Positions 1 to 14,700 of a stretch of 64,000 nucleotides of DNA are shown piece by piece. Position numbers and translations under genes: made by a program. Every line of letters starts with the position of its first letter. Within the stretch, counting starts at the first letter, position 1. The stretch covers positions 22,295,779-22,359,778 of the forward strand of contig NC_087073.1 of the NCBI RefSeq assembly GCF_026151205.1. Reading direction: 5' to 3'. This DNA comes from Bolinopsis microptera. Taxonomy: Eukaryota; Ctenophora; Tentaculata; Lobata; Bolinopsidae. Under the pieces are notes generated by a model, which saw nothing but the letters and a program-made list of their open reading frames with translations, made no database searches and was not told where the DNA came from.

Positions 1-3000
1 CAGCAACAACAAGAGTAAGTAAATCAAATATACACTGCTTTATGAATATCCAGTCAGATGTAGGCCAATCTTTACTGCCAATTGCTTGAATTTCGGACTG
101 TGTAAAAAAATCGTTAATATTATCGTACGCCATTTCCATATTTTGAAAGATTTTTAATTATCGTCTTCAGCATATGTACCGGCTGATAATTTATGATAAA
201 TAACAAATAAATAAACAGAATTTCATGACACTCGATTTTGGGTCAATTATAGCCTGGTGGACCACTGTGCAAAGAAACATCAATCATAGCTAAAAACCCC
301 AAATCGTGGTACCAGCTTTATATCAAGATTATGAGCCAAGTGTCAACCAATTCTTCAGCCTTTCTAGAAACAATTGAATCATCCTTTCTTGAGAAAATCA
401 TCGAAATGTAACTTATATAACTATCAACTAAACCAGTATATGTTTTTCACTTACGAAGGGATCCCGGTGACAACAACATATTATTTAACAGGCCGGGCCC
501 ATATACACTATACAGGTCCATGAAACTATCACAGCTAGTTTAGGTATTGCGAAGAGAAACTCATCCGGGAAAAATCGGCTTCAATATACAACCAGACCCC
601 GTACTAAGAAAATTATACAGAATCTTACCATGTAGATTCTGTAGAACACTGCAGAGAAAAGGGGAGGTAACACATTGATACCGAAATCTATACAAAGAAA
701 CTATAAACCTCTAAGAAATTACTAACTTGATAATTCGGAACAATAAGGTCAATGACTGCACTGGTCACAGCACCCGACAAAATAACGCAACCTTGATACA
801 ATGGGCAAGACAATAAGAGCTACTTTACACTGATGTTGAAAAGTCCGTGTTGAGGGTTCTGTGAGGTTAAATATATGTACACGCCGGTCTCACTTTTCAA
901 ATCGATCAGCGATACCTCCTAATAATTGCCGCATAATTACGTTAATAGGTTGTACAAAATTTCGTCCAGGAATATCCGGGTTTGATGGGAAATTATATCC
1001 GGCTATCCCAGCTGTTAGAACGTGTTCGGAGATAAGTAAGTCTGCGAATACTTCCGAACAAAACGAAAGAACAAGTCGGATACCAACAACACTACTACAA
1101 TGATCCCTCAACAAGGAAAGCGAGAGAGAGAATGTAATCTTCTGAACACACAGAATACGTGCTAAAACAAGGATCTACAGTTCAAACCAAAAATCTAATG
1201 GACCAGTCAAATTGCAGACAGTTACAGGACAATGACATTACATTAATAAGTGTGTAAAAGTGTGGAATGTAAGCGAGGTACACGAACTATTATTTAGATC
1301 GGACATACCTCGGAACATTTATGAGATACCATCCCAACACACATCATGGAAATGTACACCGTGGAAAAGATTTTATTAGCTCATGTTAACTCCGTGGTGA
1401 GGTGGGGTTGGTGACCATCGGATTTGAGAACCCGACCACGATCGCCGACCACGAGGGTTGACCTAGTGCCGCCGTGAGAAAGTGGTGAACTTTTTAGCTA
1501 AATGAAGCCGCTTGATTTGCTAAAATTACTGCGGATACTTCAGCCTTTAACAGATCCACAATGATGATGAGGAGGTAATTTTAGACATTTTTTATTGAGA
1601 AGTCGAGCAAACGGTAATGAATCTAGCTTATTTACATTTCATTGTTATAGCCACAGAATTGATAAAAGGAGCAGAATTACTGTACAGAAACGGTTTTAAG
1701 CACAGCTATTGGTGTAGTGTCTCTGTTGGAGGATCGTATTAGTCTCAATTGTGGAGGTTAAGCACGAAGATATATTCATGTACGAAGACAGATTTGTTGA
1801 TTAAAACTGTGCCTGGCCTACTTGGAACTTTAATTTTTATAAATGAAAGTTCTGAGGGTCGATAAAACGTCTCAATCCACAACATATGTAAGATTTAAAA
1901 TAACACTTGTGACCTAAAAAGACAACACAACAAACGAACCCGGGAAAAATCCTAAAAACCCCAAAAAAATAGAAAGCACGAGGTCACTGTCGTAACGTTA
2001 CCATTGCCCCCCCCTCCGCTAAATTTTCTCCTTACCCTAAAAAAGTCCAGGCCTTTTTTTGGCGCCCGCCTCCTGGAGCTTTTTGTACCACCAAATATTT
2101 TTTTCGCGTCGACCGAACGTTAAGTTGGCCGGGATATGGTATATTTTGCTGCAAAATTGGACGTTTTATCATGAATTCGTGAAAAAGCGCCCTCTTCTGA
2201 CGGCACCCCTCAGTGGGGCCCTTTGTTACGCCACTGCACTAGGTGGCCCAGAATTACGCAACGTCAGGACTGACCACAGTCATGTCATGGTGAAGACAAG
2301 ATCAGTTCTGGAGACACTCATTATATTGGGTCACCCCGAACGAAACAAGACAAAGGGACATACCTAAAAGTAGAGCTAACCAATCTGACGAACCAACTGG
2401 AGCTTCCTGCGAAAATACAGAGATCAGCATCACAGGGGTCTCGCCAGAGAGGGTGACGCCAGAAACATGAACAGGTGATGGAAACAGAAACAGGAACAGG
2501 GAACAGAAACAGGGATACAACTGTGACAAAGAAGCGAAAGCAGGTCCGTGGACACAAACAGAAGGGGAAACAGAGTAAGGGCGTGCCCGGATTTGGAGAA
2601 AAAAACCGAGAATTGTATGATGTAGAATCAGAGCAAAAACGTGACAGGAAAACATGTAAATATCGACAGAGTAAAGAGCACATCGCAATGATGTAGAACA
2701 GTGTAAATTTGCGCAAATGTGGTTCAAAAGAGGTAAAAACGAATCCTGAAGAATGTCTGCCTATCATACAGTAAGAGACTCATAACTTGTTTAAGCAAAC
2801 GCTCTAAAGAAATTTACACATATTTTTTAACACGACTGGAACTGACAAGAAATAACTAAATAAGACAACAAAAATGGATGAAAGCTGTCATCGATAGACC
2901 AGGACGTATCCGTAATACTGAATGAAACTCATTCCAAAAATCAGAATAAGTTAGTTTTAATAACTGCGTACACTAAGTGTAAATATTAGAGGGAGCACCC

Positions 3001-3945
3001 TTAGCGAGCTGGCAATGATCTCGTCAGGGCTGAGACTTGAGGCTAAAATACCTTAAATATAAAGTAAGCTGGACGCAGCCAATATCGCGTACTAACCAGT
3101 ATGCCATTAGATAATTAGAAAACTTATGATGGGGCCATTATACTGGGAGCCTAATTAGGGGACCGGTAATACACACACTTTTACACGCAAGGGGGGCGAC
3201 CCTGGGACCCTCAGGGCTACACATGGTGTACAACACAAGCTCAATAGAGGCAGAGGAGAGCCAACAAAGAGCGGCGGGTATCTTGCCAAACTTGTTGAGT
3301 AGGGGGAATACAGTATACACTATATACATTGTAGTGTTGTGTATAGTACAATGTATAGTGTACAGTGTAATGTACAATGTATAGTGTAGTGTATAAAACT
3401 GCAGGCTACGGTGTGAACGAAATGGACCTGGATAACAGCGAAATTGCAAAGACACAGATAAAACCTTATGACGGAGCAAAATTCGGGTTTTATTTGGACT
3501 AATGGGCATTGGGCAAGCCATACTTAGAATAAATTAGATGAAGTGTTTGGTGCAATCCTGTGATAGTGATTGTCGACCTCCCACTGAAATTGCAGGAAAG
3601 TAACTACTCTAACTAGTGCGAAACAAAATTAGTAATTGACTAATTTTTTTCCAAATTTGATGCCAATTAAAAAAAACCACCACGAAAGTTCACCCAATAG
3701 CCAGAAACACTAAACCAGGTACAAAACAAAAGGCAGTTGCCGCCCAACAATAAAGTGCCCAGAAAGTGACACAATACGTATTTTAAAAGTAGTGTAAAAC
3801 AAGGGAGAGACAGGGGATTGAGAAGTTTTGAAAGACAAGAGAGAGAGAGTTAACTGGCACATGACTGGAGCTGTGCTGCACTACCTTAGAACTACATTAG
3901 GCCGTGGAGATGTCTCTTGCTCACCAGACTATCTTGCTGTTACGT
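1..3945. other. Intergenic or intronic DNA without recognisable genes
   Basis: I found no splice-consistent exon or family motif in either strand here. The stretch at about 3303-3395 is low-complexity DNA built from tgtatagtgta-like words. Around 2225 the sequence resembles a DNA-transposon terminus (GTTACGCCACTG), but no partner end was seen. If the p66/GATAD2 gene continues beyond 8724, this block would lie within or beyond its 3' half, but I could not find the expected GATA zinc-finger exon. Confidence 0.5.
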
Positions 3946-6900
3946 CATAGACCTCATTTACTTGAAACAGCTACTAAAACATAGACCTCATTTACTTGAA
4001 ACAGCTACTAAACATAGACCTCATTTACTTGAAACAGCTACTAAAATAGACCTCATTTACTTGAAACAGCTACTAAAATAGACCTCATTTACTTGAAACA
4101 GCTACTAAAATAGACCTCATTTACTTGAAACAGCTACTAAAACATAGACCTCATTTACTTGAAACAGCTACTAAAATAGACCTCATTTACTTGAAACAGC
4201 TACTAAAATAGACCTCATTTACTTGAAACAGCTACTAAAATAGACCTCATTTACTTGAAACAGCTACTAAACATAGACCTCATTTACTTGAAACAGCTAC
4301 TAAAATAGACCTCATTTACTTGAAACAGCTACTAAAATAGACCTCATTTACTTGAAACAGCTACTAAAATAGACCTCATTTACTTGAAACAGCTACTAAA
4401 ATAGACCTCATTTACTTGAAACAGCTACTAAACATAGACCTCATTTACTTGAAACAGCTACTAAAATAGACCTCATTTACTTGAAACAGCTACTAAAATA
4501 GACCTCATTTACTTGAAACAGCTACTAAAATAGACCTCATTTACTTGAAACAGCTACTAAAATAGACCTCATTTACTTGAAACAGCTACTAAAATAGACC
4601 TCATTTACTTGAAACAGCTACTAAAATAGACCTCATTTACTTGAAACAGCTACTAAAATAGACCTCATTTACTTGAAACAGCTACTAAAATAGACCTCAT
4701 TTACTTGAAACAGCTACTAAAATAGACCTCATTTACTTGAAACAGCTACTAAAATAGACCTCATTTACTTGAAACAGCTACTAAAATAGACCTCATTTAC
4801 TTGAAACAGCTACTAAAATAGACCTCATTTACTTGAAACAGCTACTAAAATAGACCTCATTTACTTGAAACAGCTACTAAAATAGACCTCATTTACTTGA
4901 AACAGCTACTAAAATAGACCTCATTTACTTGAAACAGCTACTAAAATAGACCTCATTTACTTGAAACAGCTACTAAAATAGACCTCATTTACTTGAAACA
5001 GCTACTAAAATAGACCTCATTTACTTGAAACAGCTACTAAAATAGACCTCATTTACTTGAAACAGCTACTAAAATAGACCTCATTTACTTGAAACAGCTA
5101 CTAAAATAGACCTCATTTACTTGAAACAGCTACTAAAATAGACCTCATTTACTTGAAACAGCTACTAAAATAGACCTCATTTACTTGAAACAGCTACTAA
5201 ACATAGACCTCATTTACTTGAAACAGCTACTAAACATAGACCTCATTTACTTGAAACAGCTACTAAAATAGACCTCATTTACTTGAAACAGCTACTAAAA
5301 TAGACCTCATTTACTTGAAACAGCTACTAAAATAGACCTCATTTACTTGAAACAGCTACTAAAATAGACCTCATTTACTTGAAACAGCTACTAAAATAGA
5401 CCTCATTTACTTGAAACAGCTACTAAAATAGACCTCATTTACTTGAAACAGCTACTAAAATAGACCTCATTTACTTGAAACAGCTACTAAAATAGACCTC
5501 ATTTACTTGAAACAGCTACTAAAATAGACCTCATTTACTTGAAACAGCTACTAAAATAGACCTCATTTACTTGAAACAGCTACTAAAATAGACCTCATTT
5601 ACTTGAAACAGCTACTAAAATAGACCTCATTTACTTGAAACAGCTACTAAAATAGACCTCATTTACTTGAAACAGCTACTAAAATAGACCTCATTTACTT
5701 GAAACAGCTACTAAAATAGACCTCATTTACTTGAAACAGCTACTAAAATAGACCTCATTTACTTGAAACAGCTACTAAAATAGACCTCATTTACTTGAAA
5801 CAGCTACTAAAATAGACCTCATTTACTTGAAACAGCTACTAAAATAGACCTCATTTACTTGAAACAGCTACTAAAATAGACCTCATTTACTTGAAACAGC
5901 TACTAAAATAGACCTCATTTACTTGAAACAGCTACTAAAATAGACCTCATTTACTTGAAACAGCTACTAAAATAGACCTCATTTACTTGAAACAGCTACT
6001 AAAATAGACCTCATTTACTTGAAACAGCTACTAAAATAGACCTCATTTACTTGAAACAGCTACTAAAATAGACCTCATTTACTTGAAACAGCTACTAAAA
6101 TAGACCTCATTTACTTGAAACAGCTACTAAAATAGACCTCATTTACTTGAAACAGCTACTAAAATAGACCTCATTTACTTGAAACAGCTACTAAAATAGA
6201 CCTCATTTACTTGAAACAGCTACTAAAATAGACCTCATTTACTTGAAACAGCTACTAAAATAGACCTCATTTACTTGAAACAGCTACTAAAATAGACCTC
6301 ATTTACTTGAAACAGCTACTAAAATAGACCTCATTTACTTGAAACAGCTACTAAAATAGACCTCATTTACTTGAAACAGCTACTAAAATAGACCTCATTT
6401 ACTTGAAACAGCTACTAAAATAGACCTCATTTACTTGAAACAGCTACTAAAATAGACCTCATTTACTTGAAACAGCTACTAAAATAGACCTCATTTACTT
6501 GAAACAGCTACTAAAATAGACCTCATTTACTTGAAACAGCTACTAAAATAGACCTCATTTACTTGAAACAGCTACTAAAATAGACCTCATTTACTTGAAA
6601 CAGCTACTAAAATAGACCTCATTTACTTGAAACAGCTACTAAAATAGACCTCATTTACTTGAAACAGCTACTAAAATAGACCTCATTTACTTGAAACAGC
6701 TACTAAAATAGACCTCATTTACTTGAAACAGCTACTAAAATAGACCTCATTTACTTGAAACAGCTACTAAAATAGACCTCATTTACTTGAAACAGCTACT
6801 AAAATAGACCTCATTTACTTGAAACAGCTACTAAAATAGACCTCATTTACTTGAAACAGCTACTAAAATAGACCTCATTTACTTGAAACAGCTACTAAAA

Positions 6901-7060
6901 TAGACCTCATTTACTTGAAACAGCTACTAAAATAGACCTCATTTACTTGAAACAGCTACTAAAATAGACCTCATTTACTTGAAACAGCTACTAAAATAGA
7001 CCTCATTTACTTGAAACAGCTACTAAAATAGACCTCATTTACTTGAAACAGCTACTAAAA
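3946..7060. repeat. 32-bp tandem array, about 97 copies
   Basis: The unit reads tagacctcatttacttgaaa followed by cagctactaaaa and has a 32-bp period. The first units and a few interior ones carry one or two extra bases (aaacatagac or aaaacatagac), giving 33-34 bp. From about 5260 onward the array is perfectly uniform: the text repeats exactly every 480 bases, which is 15 units. Such uniformity points to recent expansion or to collapse and polishing in the assembly. No open frame or gene is associated with it. Confidence 0.97.
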
Positions 7061-8350
7061 AGGTATTTCTTGAACAGCTCTAAATTTTGGGCCTCCCCTT
7101 TACCCTTTTGAAAAACCCCCCAAAATTTTTTTGACGGGATTTTAATTTTTGGAAAAAACAGGGGGTCTAAAAAAGACTAATTTTTAAAAAAAAGCCTTTA
7201 ACCCATGGGCCCCCCCAAATTTTACTTTTGAACAGCTCAAAAAATTTTAAACCTTTATTATTGCCCAAAAACTTTAAATTTTGAATATTTTTTTTAAAAA
7301 GCTCCTCTTGACCATTTTTTTAAAAAGGTTATAAAATTAGCTCTTTTTTTCTTTGAAACCCAATAAAAAAGGGATTTAATTTACCCCTTAAACGCTTAAT
7401 AGACTATTTAAAATTTTTGATTTTAAAAGGGGGGGCTTTTTAAAAAAACTTTTATACCTTTTTCTAAAAAATTTGTTATTCATTAAAACATTTTTGATCA
7501 TTTTAAATTTTTGGCCCCCCACCCCCCCCCTTTTAAAAAAATAACTAAACTAATAACTTTTTTTTAAAATTGGGGGAAAAACCCTTCTTACTTTTTAAAA
7601 AGACCCAAATTTAAAGAAAAGTAAAAAACATAGGTAGTTAAATTGAAAAGGGTTCTAAAAAATGGTTCCCCATTTACGAGGGTTTTTAAAATTTTTTTTG
7701 GGCCTTAAATTTTCCCTTTTGAAACCAGTAAAAATTTTTTGGGGAAAAACATACTTTTTAAACAGCAAAAAAATAGAACTCATTATGAAATTCGTTTTCT
7801 TTAAAATTGGAAAAAACCCTTAATTTGGAAACAACCCTTTAACCAAAAAAAGGATCTCTATTTATTTTACAGTTTTTTTATATGACTAGACCCTAAAACC
7901 CCACTTAAATTGAACATTTTAATTTAAACCCCGCCTTACTTAAAAAATTTCCTCATTTAAAAATTTTTTTAAAAATTTCTGGGGCCAACTAAAATAATCT
8001 TTACGATTGGGAACTAAATTTTACCTCATTTACTTTAAAATTTTAAAAATTAAGACATCAAAAAAATTAAACCGGGAAAACAAAACTTGCCTATTTATTG
8101 GGGAAAAGGCCAAAAATTTTTCTTTTTACTGGCAGAAAATTTATTCAATTTGAAAAAAGCCAAAATAGGGACCTTTTTTACTTGAAAAACACTTAAAACC
8201 TCTGTCTTGGGCCCAAAAATAAAATTTTCTGGAAAAGCTTAAATAACTTATTTTCCTTTTGAAACAGCTTTTTTTAAAAAGCTTTTCTTTTTGGGGAAAA
8301 AGTACTAAAAAGGGGCTAAAAAACTTAAAAGGGATATTTTTGCCCATTTT
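7061..8350. repeat. Corrupted or decayed extension of the 32-bp array
   Basis: Fragments of the 32-bp unit recur here (ttgaacagctc, acctcatttacttt, cttttgaaacagct, atagaactcatt). They are embedded in long A, T, C and G homopolymer runs that the adjacent array lacks. The change is abrupt at about 7060, and ordinary sequence resumes near 8350. This looks like low-quality consensus over a continuing repeat rather than slow mutation. Biological decay cannot be excluded from the sequence alone. Confidence 0.75.
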
Positions 8351-8723
8351 CTTGTTAAAAGGTATTTAAAATGAATTACAATAAGTAATCAAATTGAACA
8401 ACGCTCTTAATGTCGATAAAGCTGTGCCGGGATATTTCCAGACAACGGGTTCACGGGATATGACGGGGGAAGGCAAACTACGTCTTTGTAGAATCAAGTC
8501 CATAATTTAGTCACCAATATCACTACAGTTAATGCCACAGCCTACAAAGTAACATAGGATCAATTAGTAAATGATGGAGTAGCGAGGAAGGAGGAACGTG
8601 GTTGATCCTAAAAGAAACAAAAGCCGGAAAATAACGCACTTAGAGTAGTAAAATAAATATAATTATAAAAATTGTGGTGTTCGGACTATTAAAATGAGAA
8701 TACCAACTAATCCTAAATCTTAC
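8351..8723. other. Sequence 3' of p66 exon 4, probably intron
   Basis: It begins, on the minus strand, with the GTAAGA donor that closes the CR1 exon. No further exon or repeat is seen before the corrupted array. Confidence 0.5.
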
Positions 8724-11700
8724 TTGATTCTGTGCAGCTATCCGTTCCTGGCGCTCCTTAAGTTTCGCTTGAGTGAGTTTTAGCTTTCTCAAGAACTGGA
8801 GTTTCGCTTCCTCCTGTCGCAGGCTCTCTTTGAGCTGGGCTATTATTTCGTTGGGGTCCAAACGGTTAGCTTGGCTGGTGGGCGGAGCCTGAAAAGCATA
8901 AGGTGTCAGATTTTTAGGTTAAAACGTGTTAAATTTTTAATATAAAGTCATGTGGTCATTACATAGACATACATCTTGAGAACTCGTCTGGCTTCGGTTA
9001 ACGGTTAAAGTGAAGAGCATTGCGAAAGTTTATGGCAAGCAAATTGAAATGCATAGTGTAAACTACACAGTACATCGTGTCAAACGATCAAGATTGAGGA
9101 ATCATTATTTCGGAAATTCTGATGCACTCCAAAAAACACGATTCAAATCACTGAAACCAGGACTGGTAGTAGATTGAAAGGAGGTCATGAGTTTAATAAG
9201 CCGACGGGCAGATTTTGCATGCTGAGTCCGCGGTAACGTGGAAAGTGTAAAGATCTAAATCATTAATCAAATTAAAGGATCCAGTTGTGCTGAAGTCTAG
9301 AGAATGGGAATTTTAAATGTACGTGGTGATTGGTAAATCGAATTAAATCATTGCCCAACGGAACTGCACATATTGGCTCACACTTGCTCTGCTTTTTGGC
9401 CTACCTCGGGCCAATAAAACGACCCCTTATTGAGCACGTGAGTGGACTAACAGTCGTAACTCCCAAGGAGATTTATTATTTCTACCGCACAGGTTTGAAA
9501 GAAAAATAAAGATCTGTTTTACCTGGGGAGCTGCAGCCGGAGCAACAGGTACAACAGCTGACGAGGCGGCGGCGGCGAGCTGAGGCGGCGGCGGGGTGAT
9601 TTGGGCTGGCGGGGCTGTTTCTACGTTGTTATTAACGTGGGGAACGGAGTTGTTGAGATTGTTGTTGGTCTGATCACCGGGTTTCTTCTCGTCAATAACC
9701 TCCGTTTGGTGGTTGTTACTGTTGTTTTCTTTCTTGTCAACACCTGAAAATAAACGGGTATGAAATTAAGCTGTGTGTTTCACTTTCAGAGGGACCATAC
9801 TTTAATATCAATATTAATATCGCGCTGCTCCAGTTATTATTTAGTGAATCCCTTGTGTTAGATGAGACGATTAGTGTTGTAACTACCAGATAACGACACT
9901 CATTTAATTCAAATCATGACTTATTTGTAACCAATGGTAACGGTTGCAAGATAAAACGCGGCATCCCTAAAAGCCAGGGTACCACATGAAATCACAGATA
10001 TTTCGCTTTTTGTAACAATTTTTTGCTTCTGGACGCTATCAAATTGTCATGCTTGTGTGGTTTTGAAAAAAAGATGATCTTACAACGATAAGTGTCTTCG
10101 TCACGGTAATCGAGACATCTGACAAATCGGTGTAAATAGTCCATGTAATCGGGAAACAACTCCAAGTTACAAGCTCCATTAAAATGGAGCAGTCTCCGAA
10201 GTCTCCTCAGCTTGGCCTGCCGACAGGTTTTCGAGATCTTGCGATGGAGGATTCGTTTGTTGCTGAGACTCTCCAACTGGGGAGACATCAACAGGGCGGG
10301 TGAGCTTGAAGCAGATGATATGGTGACGTCACGTGATCCCAGGAAACGGGGGTTGGCAGATTTTATCAGGGAGAGTTCGGATTTGATTACGAGATGGTCA
10401 CTGTCTAGTGACACTGAAAGTGGTTTCTAAAGAGCTGATTTGGTGGAGTTACGAGGAGGTTGGTGGTAAGAGGTGGTCTTCTGATGCCCTATATAATCTC
10501 TGTACGGGTGACAAGGTGTGAGTACTATCCGATCAAACAAAAGGAAGGAAGATCATCAAGCAATGTATAGCCGAGGAAATCGAATCACAAATTTGTGAAT
10601 CTAGAAAACGCAACGCAAAGTTGATTTATGTAGCGCTGAAGTATAAACATAAGCATAATTACAAAATTAAATCTATAATACACCTTCTCGCGGCCAGAGG
10701 CACTATAACAACAACGGTAATTTTCTTAGATGACCCGGATCAAAATCACAGCCAAAAATAAATGCGGTCAGGAGGTAATATAGTAACACTGAAAATGGGG
10801 GAGAGCGTCGGCCGGGAACATTAAAATGTACAACACAAAACCAGAGGGACTACCGGGTATTCGGAACAAAAATGAATGTTATTGAAGACAAATTAGCAAA
10901 TATTCTGGCGGAGAAAGCTGCGGATCGTGATCCATGAAGTATATATTGTATAGCATTTTCACACATTTTTGGTTGGCTCCCTCCGATTCGTCCCCCTCAC
11001 GGTGAACTGTAAATAATCATCCTCCACAGGATCAAATACACAGCACTGAAATTCAATTATATGTACCCAAAATTTAGTCCGAAAAAGATAACGCATGGAG
11101 CAGAAGGGGGTATGCTACGAAAATTTAAATAATATGTACAAATTATATGATGTTCACACGGGGGAGACAAAGAACGGTGAGAAGGGGTGACAGAACAAGA
11201 GTGGCATGTCAAACACCAAGCAATAAATACCTAAATATTTTTGCGTACATAAGGGGGACAGGGAAATCGCCGCAAGCGAGTTAAAGATTTGCATATGATG
11301 ACCTCTTTCACTCGTTTGATTTGCATAATTTCCGGTGCGTCCTTAAATAAACAAATTACATTTATAATACTACAGTGGTACGGCATACCTGCTGATCAAA
11401 AGAGAAGGGGAGATATCCAGAGGAGTGTATAGATTGCCGGGGTTACCACATGCATGTTGTAACCGCGCTAGAGGCCCTTCACCAACGATCTTATGACTAT
11501 GTTAGTATTTACGAGCTATTTTAGGTGCACAACGTATTAAATTGGTCACCTAAATTGGTAAATAATACCGCTGCTTGTAAAAAGGACTTTATCTAATGAT
11601 GAGGTTGGCATAAGTTCAGAAGTCGTGAAACTTCACATTCACATGAAAGTGTCCCCGATTCTATGACATTGTAAAAGATATCATAAAAAGATATAACCAG

Positions 11701-14700
11701 CAAATTCTTAGCCGATCTCTTGATACATAGCTTAGGAAGATCAGCTAAAAAGGCGGGAAACAGGTTATTGGGTCTGTCTATATTACGATGCAATAATTAG
11801 AATCTAAATGGACTAGAAATAAGGAAGAGGAAAGTGAAGACTCTCTTCTTTCTGTTCCTGGGCTAAAACCACGAGGGAGCGCATCAGGATTCAGGGATTT
11901 CAACCATTAAAGCTCCATATACTGAGACATCTTGTGAGCTATTATAGTGGAGACCCCCAAATAATTTAAACAATCCCAGTCTTAAAGACGACCCTGATTA
12001 GAGGGTAGGATCGAGGTGAGAGGAAAATGGTTCTGTTGATGAAGTTGGAGAAATGAGATCAAATTCCAAAATAACTCCTATGACGACGTTCAAATAGGAT
12101 CATGGATAATTTGAATTAACTTTAGGCGAAATTTATATAATATGAAGGTTCTTCATTTCCATCAAGTTTTACAGTGAAAAGATCATGTTTGCCTGACGGC
12201 CTCAACGTTAATGTGGCTCTTGCTGTGTGTTGGTTCAGCCGAATCATTGTTACATGGACACGTTCATTTGAGTTTGAGGATATTGGTAAACAAAAATAAT
12301 AGCGTTTTCGACGATAGTGGCCTAATTTTGACATCTATTAACCTAGCACGTTCAGAAGTTCTGAACATAAGCCACGTAACCCATACTCCCATATGCACCG
12401 CTCAGAAAGAAAATCTATTGTTGTTAGGCACTATAATGTTTCAAATGTCACATTTTGTGTGACTTAGTTAACTGCAGTTGTCTAATTATCATTCCTTGGT
12501 CTGAAATATAGTAAATTAGGTCAATCTTACAATTATGATACAACATTGGTTAATGGGCACGGATCGAACGGTTACAAGGCAATATTTGGGTAACTTTGTC
12601 ACACTCAGAATACCATACCTCTATTCTACTGTGAGGTGTCCTAAAAACCCTTTCAACTCATTATTTGATGGTTGCTCTACCAATCATAGCCCTAAAATAT
12701 ATTGTTTTGAATAGTAAGCTAATACAGGCACTTGGTTATTGGGAAATGAGGTTAATTCTGTCAAAATATATGAAATTTTAAATTTTGGGCAAATTATTTA
12801 TATTTGATTTTGGTTTGAAAGGCGGGAAAACTTTATATGATGACAATGTAGTTGATGCAAGTTAAGATCAGTTGATGTTAACATTGTCACAAAAAAGTAT
12901 ACGAAATCATAAATAGGTTAAAAACAATGATTATAGAATGAAATAGTCTCTTATAATAACTCTTATAATAACTGATGTGACAAAGTGAACATGTCTTGCC
13001 CCTATTTTGAAGATCTATATTCTATACCTCTATCAGAATTCAACATTCTTAAGTTTAACAATTTTAGGTTAAATTTGTCAAAGTCACTAAAAATGTGACA
13101 AAATTAACTTTCCCTGCCCCAACAATATCAAGATAGTGTGTTAAAATTGGCATAGGATGCTTTATTGCCTATATAAATCAATCCAAACTACGAAAAATAT
13201 ATGTTAATGTGATGACGATTACCTAACTCTTATAATAACTGATGTGACAAAGTAAACATGTCTTGCCCCTTTTTTGTAGATCTATAACTCTATTAGAATA
13301 CTATGTAACTTAATCATCAAAAAATTTTCGATAAACTAGTTATTTTGCCAGCAAGGAGCTAACAGAGTAGTAATAATTTGTTTGTGACGAAATTACCCTA
13401 TTTTTGACCATGTTGCGGTAGTTTAATTGTGACACTGTTAACATATTACCACCTGATAATGATTCATGTGACTGGTGCATGGTACTAGCAGTGTTGTTTG
13501 ATCCATAGTACGTAATATAAAGGGTTTAAGCTGGTATATCATTATTTTTTCAATTTCACACATGTTCAGATATCATTAAGATTATGTGACAAAGTAAACT
13601 TGGTTGTGCCTTCTGTGTTTTAATTCCTAACGGCTATATGATATAATAACAATTCCCAGCACTTTCAGGCCATCAAATAAACCTACACTACTCAGCATTG
13701 CTTATCAGGGTGCCCTAAACATTCTTCACATATTTTCTTAAATGTGTGACAGAGTAAACCTGAGTGCACCATTTAACGAAAAAAGTCGTCAAATATGTAG
13801 GTAATGGTCATATGTACCCATCCAATCAACTGGACACTCAAAAATTTGGTCAAAAACGGCAGCAAGGGGTCCATATTTACTCCGTCACATGTTTATAGTG
13901 TGACAATGTAACCATTTCCGTGCCGGCCGTATTTAAGCGATATCTTATAACCTGATTAAGATATCGTTATGTGACAAAGTTAGCCTAGAGGATGAGACGA
14001 TTATCCTAACCATCAAGGGTTTATGTAATTTCATAGTGTGACAAAGTCAACTACACTGTGCCTTTTAATAGGGTCACTTATATTTACCAATATCCTCAAA
14101 CTCAAATGAACGTGTCCACATATATATATCAACACCGAATTTTAATGTGTAGGAGTACAGCAACAAAATATATATATATATATCGATTATCGGGGCCATA
14201 TAATTGCGGGCACGTTTTACTGTGCAGTACCGTGTTTGGTCTCCCGTCAGATTTTACAGACGGGGGCAATAATTTATTAGAGTTTATTTCATACGTTGTA
14301 ATTGCTGTACTCTGTAAAGTTTGAAAAGTATTTAATAAAAAAAAATTCAAGTTCATTTTTCTGGTTGAGTTACTAGTTGTCACCCGGCCACACTCCACAT
14401 CTTATGACACTTATTTTGTAATACCAACTGTTACTATTAGTTAGTAAATAAAGTTTATTCCAGAACTTTCCATAAACGGCGGAGGCTGGTGTTAACAAAT
14501 AGTTGCGGATTTTAAAAACATTGGTCGGATCGAGCAGTGACGATTGTTACACTGACAGTAGCTGCAATATTATTATCATGTGTAGGACATTTCTTAGACT
14601 ATAGTAGATATACTGGTACTCTTTACACTTTTTCACATGCAATCTCACAACGTTTTACACAACTCATTTTTATATACTTGAGAGATTTTAAACATTTGAC

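Noticed and set aside
2059-2367. ORF and possible transposon end near 2225
   Set aside because: Only one terminus-like word (GTTACGCCACTG) is visible, without a partner or target duplication, and the ORF has no family motif.
3946-7060. Possible CRISPR-like array
   Set aside because: There are no unique spacers: the whole unit repeats, and the genome is animal.
9992-10414. 140-codon minus-strand ORF starting MSLDSDHLVIKSE, with a good GTAAGA donor at 10084
   Set aside because: It first seemed to be exon 1 of the p66-like gene because its donor phase fits the 9743 acceptor. The short exons at 15287 and 14924 fit equally well in phase, and their peptide (KKLKIEDPE) resembles p66 N-termini, so this ORF is most likely a chance frame in intron 2.
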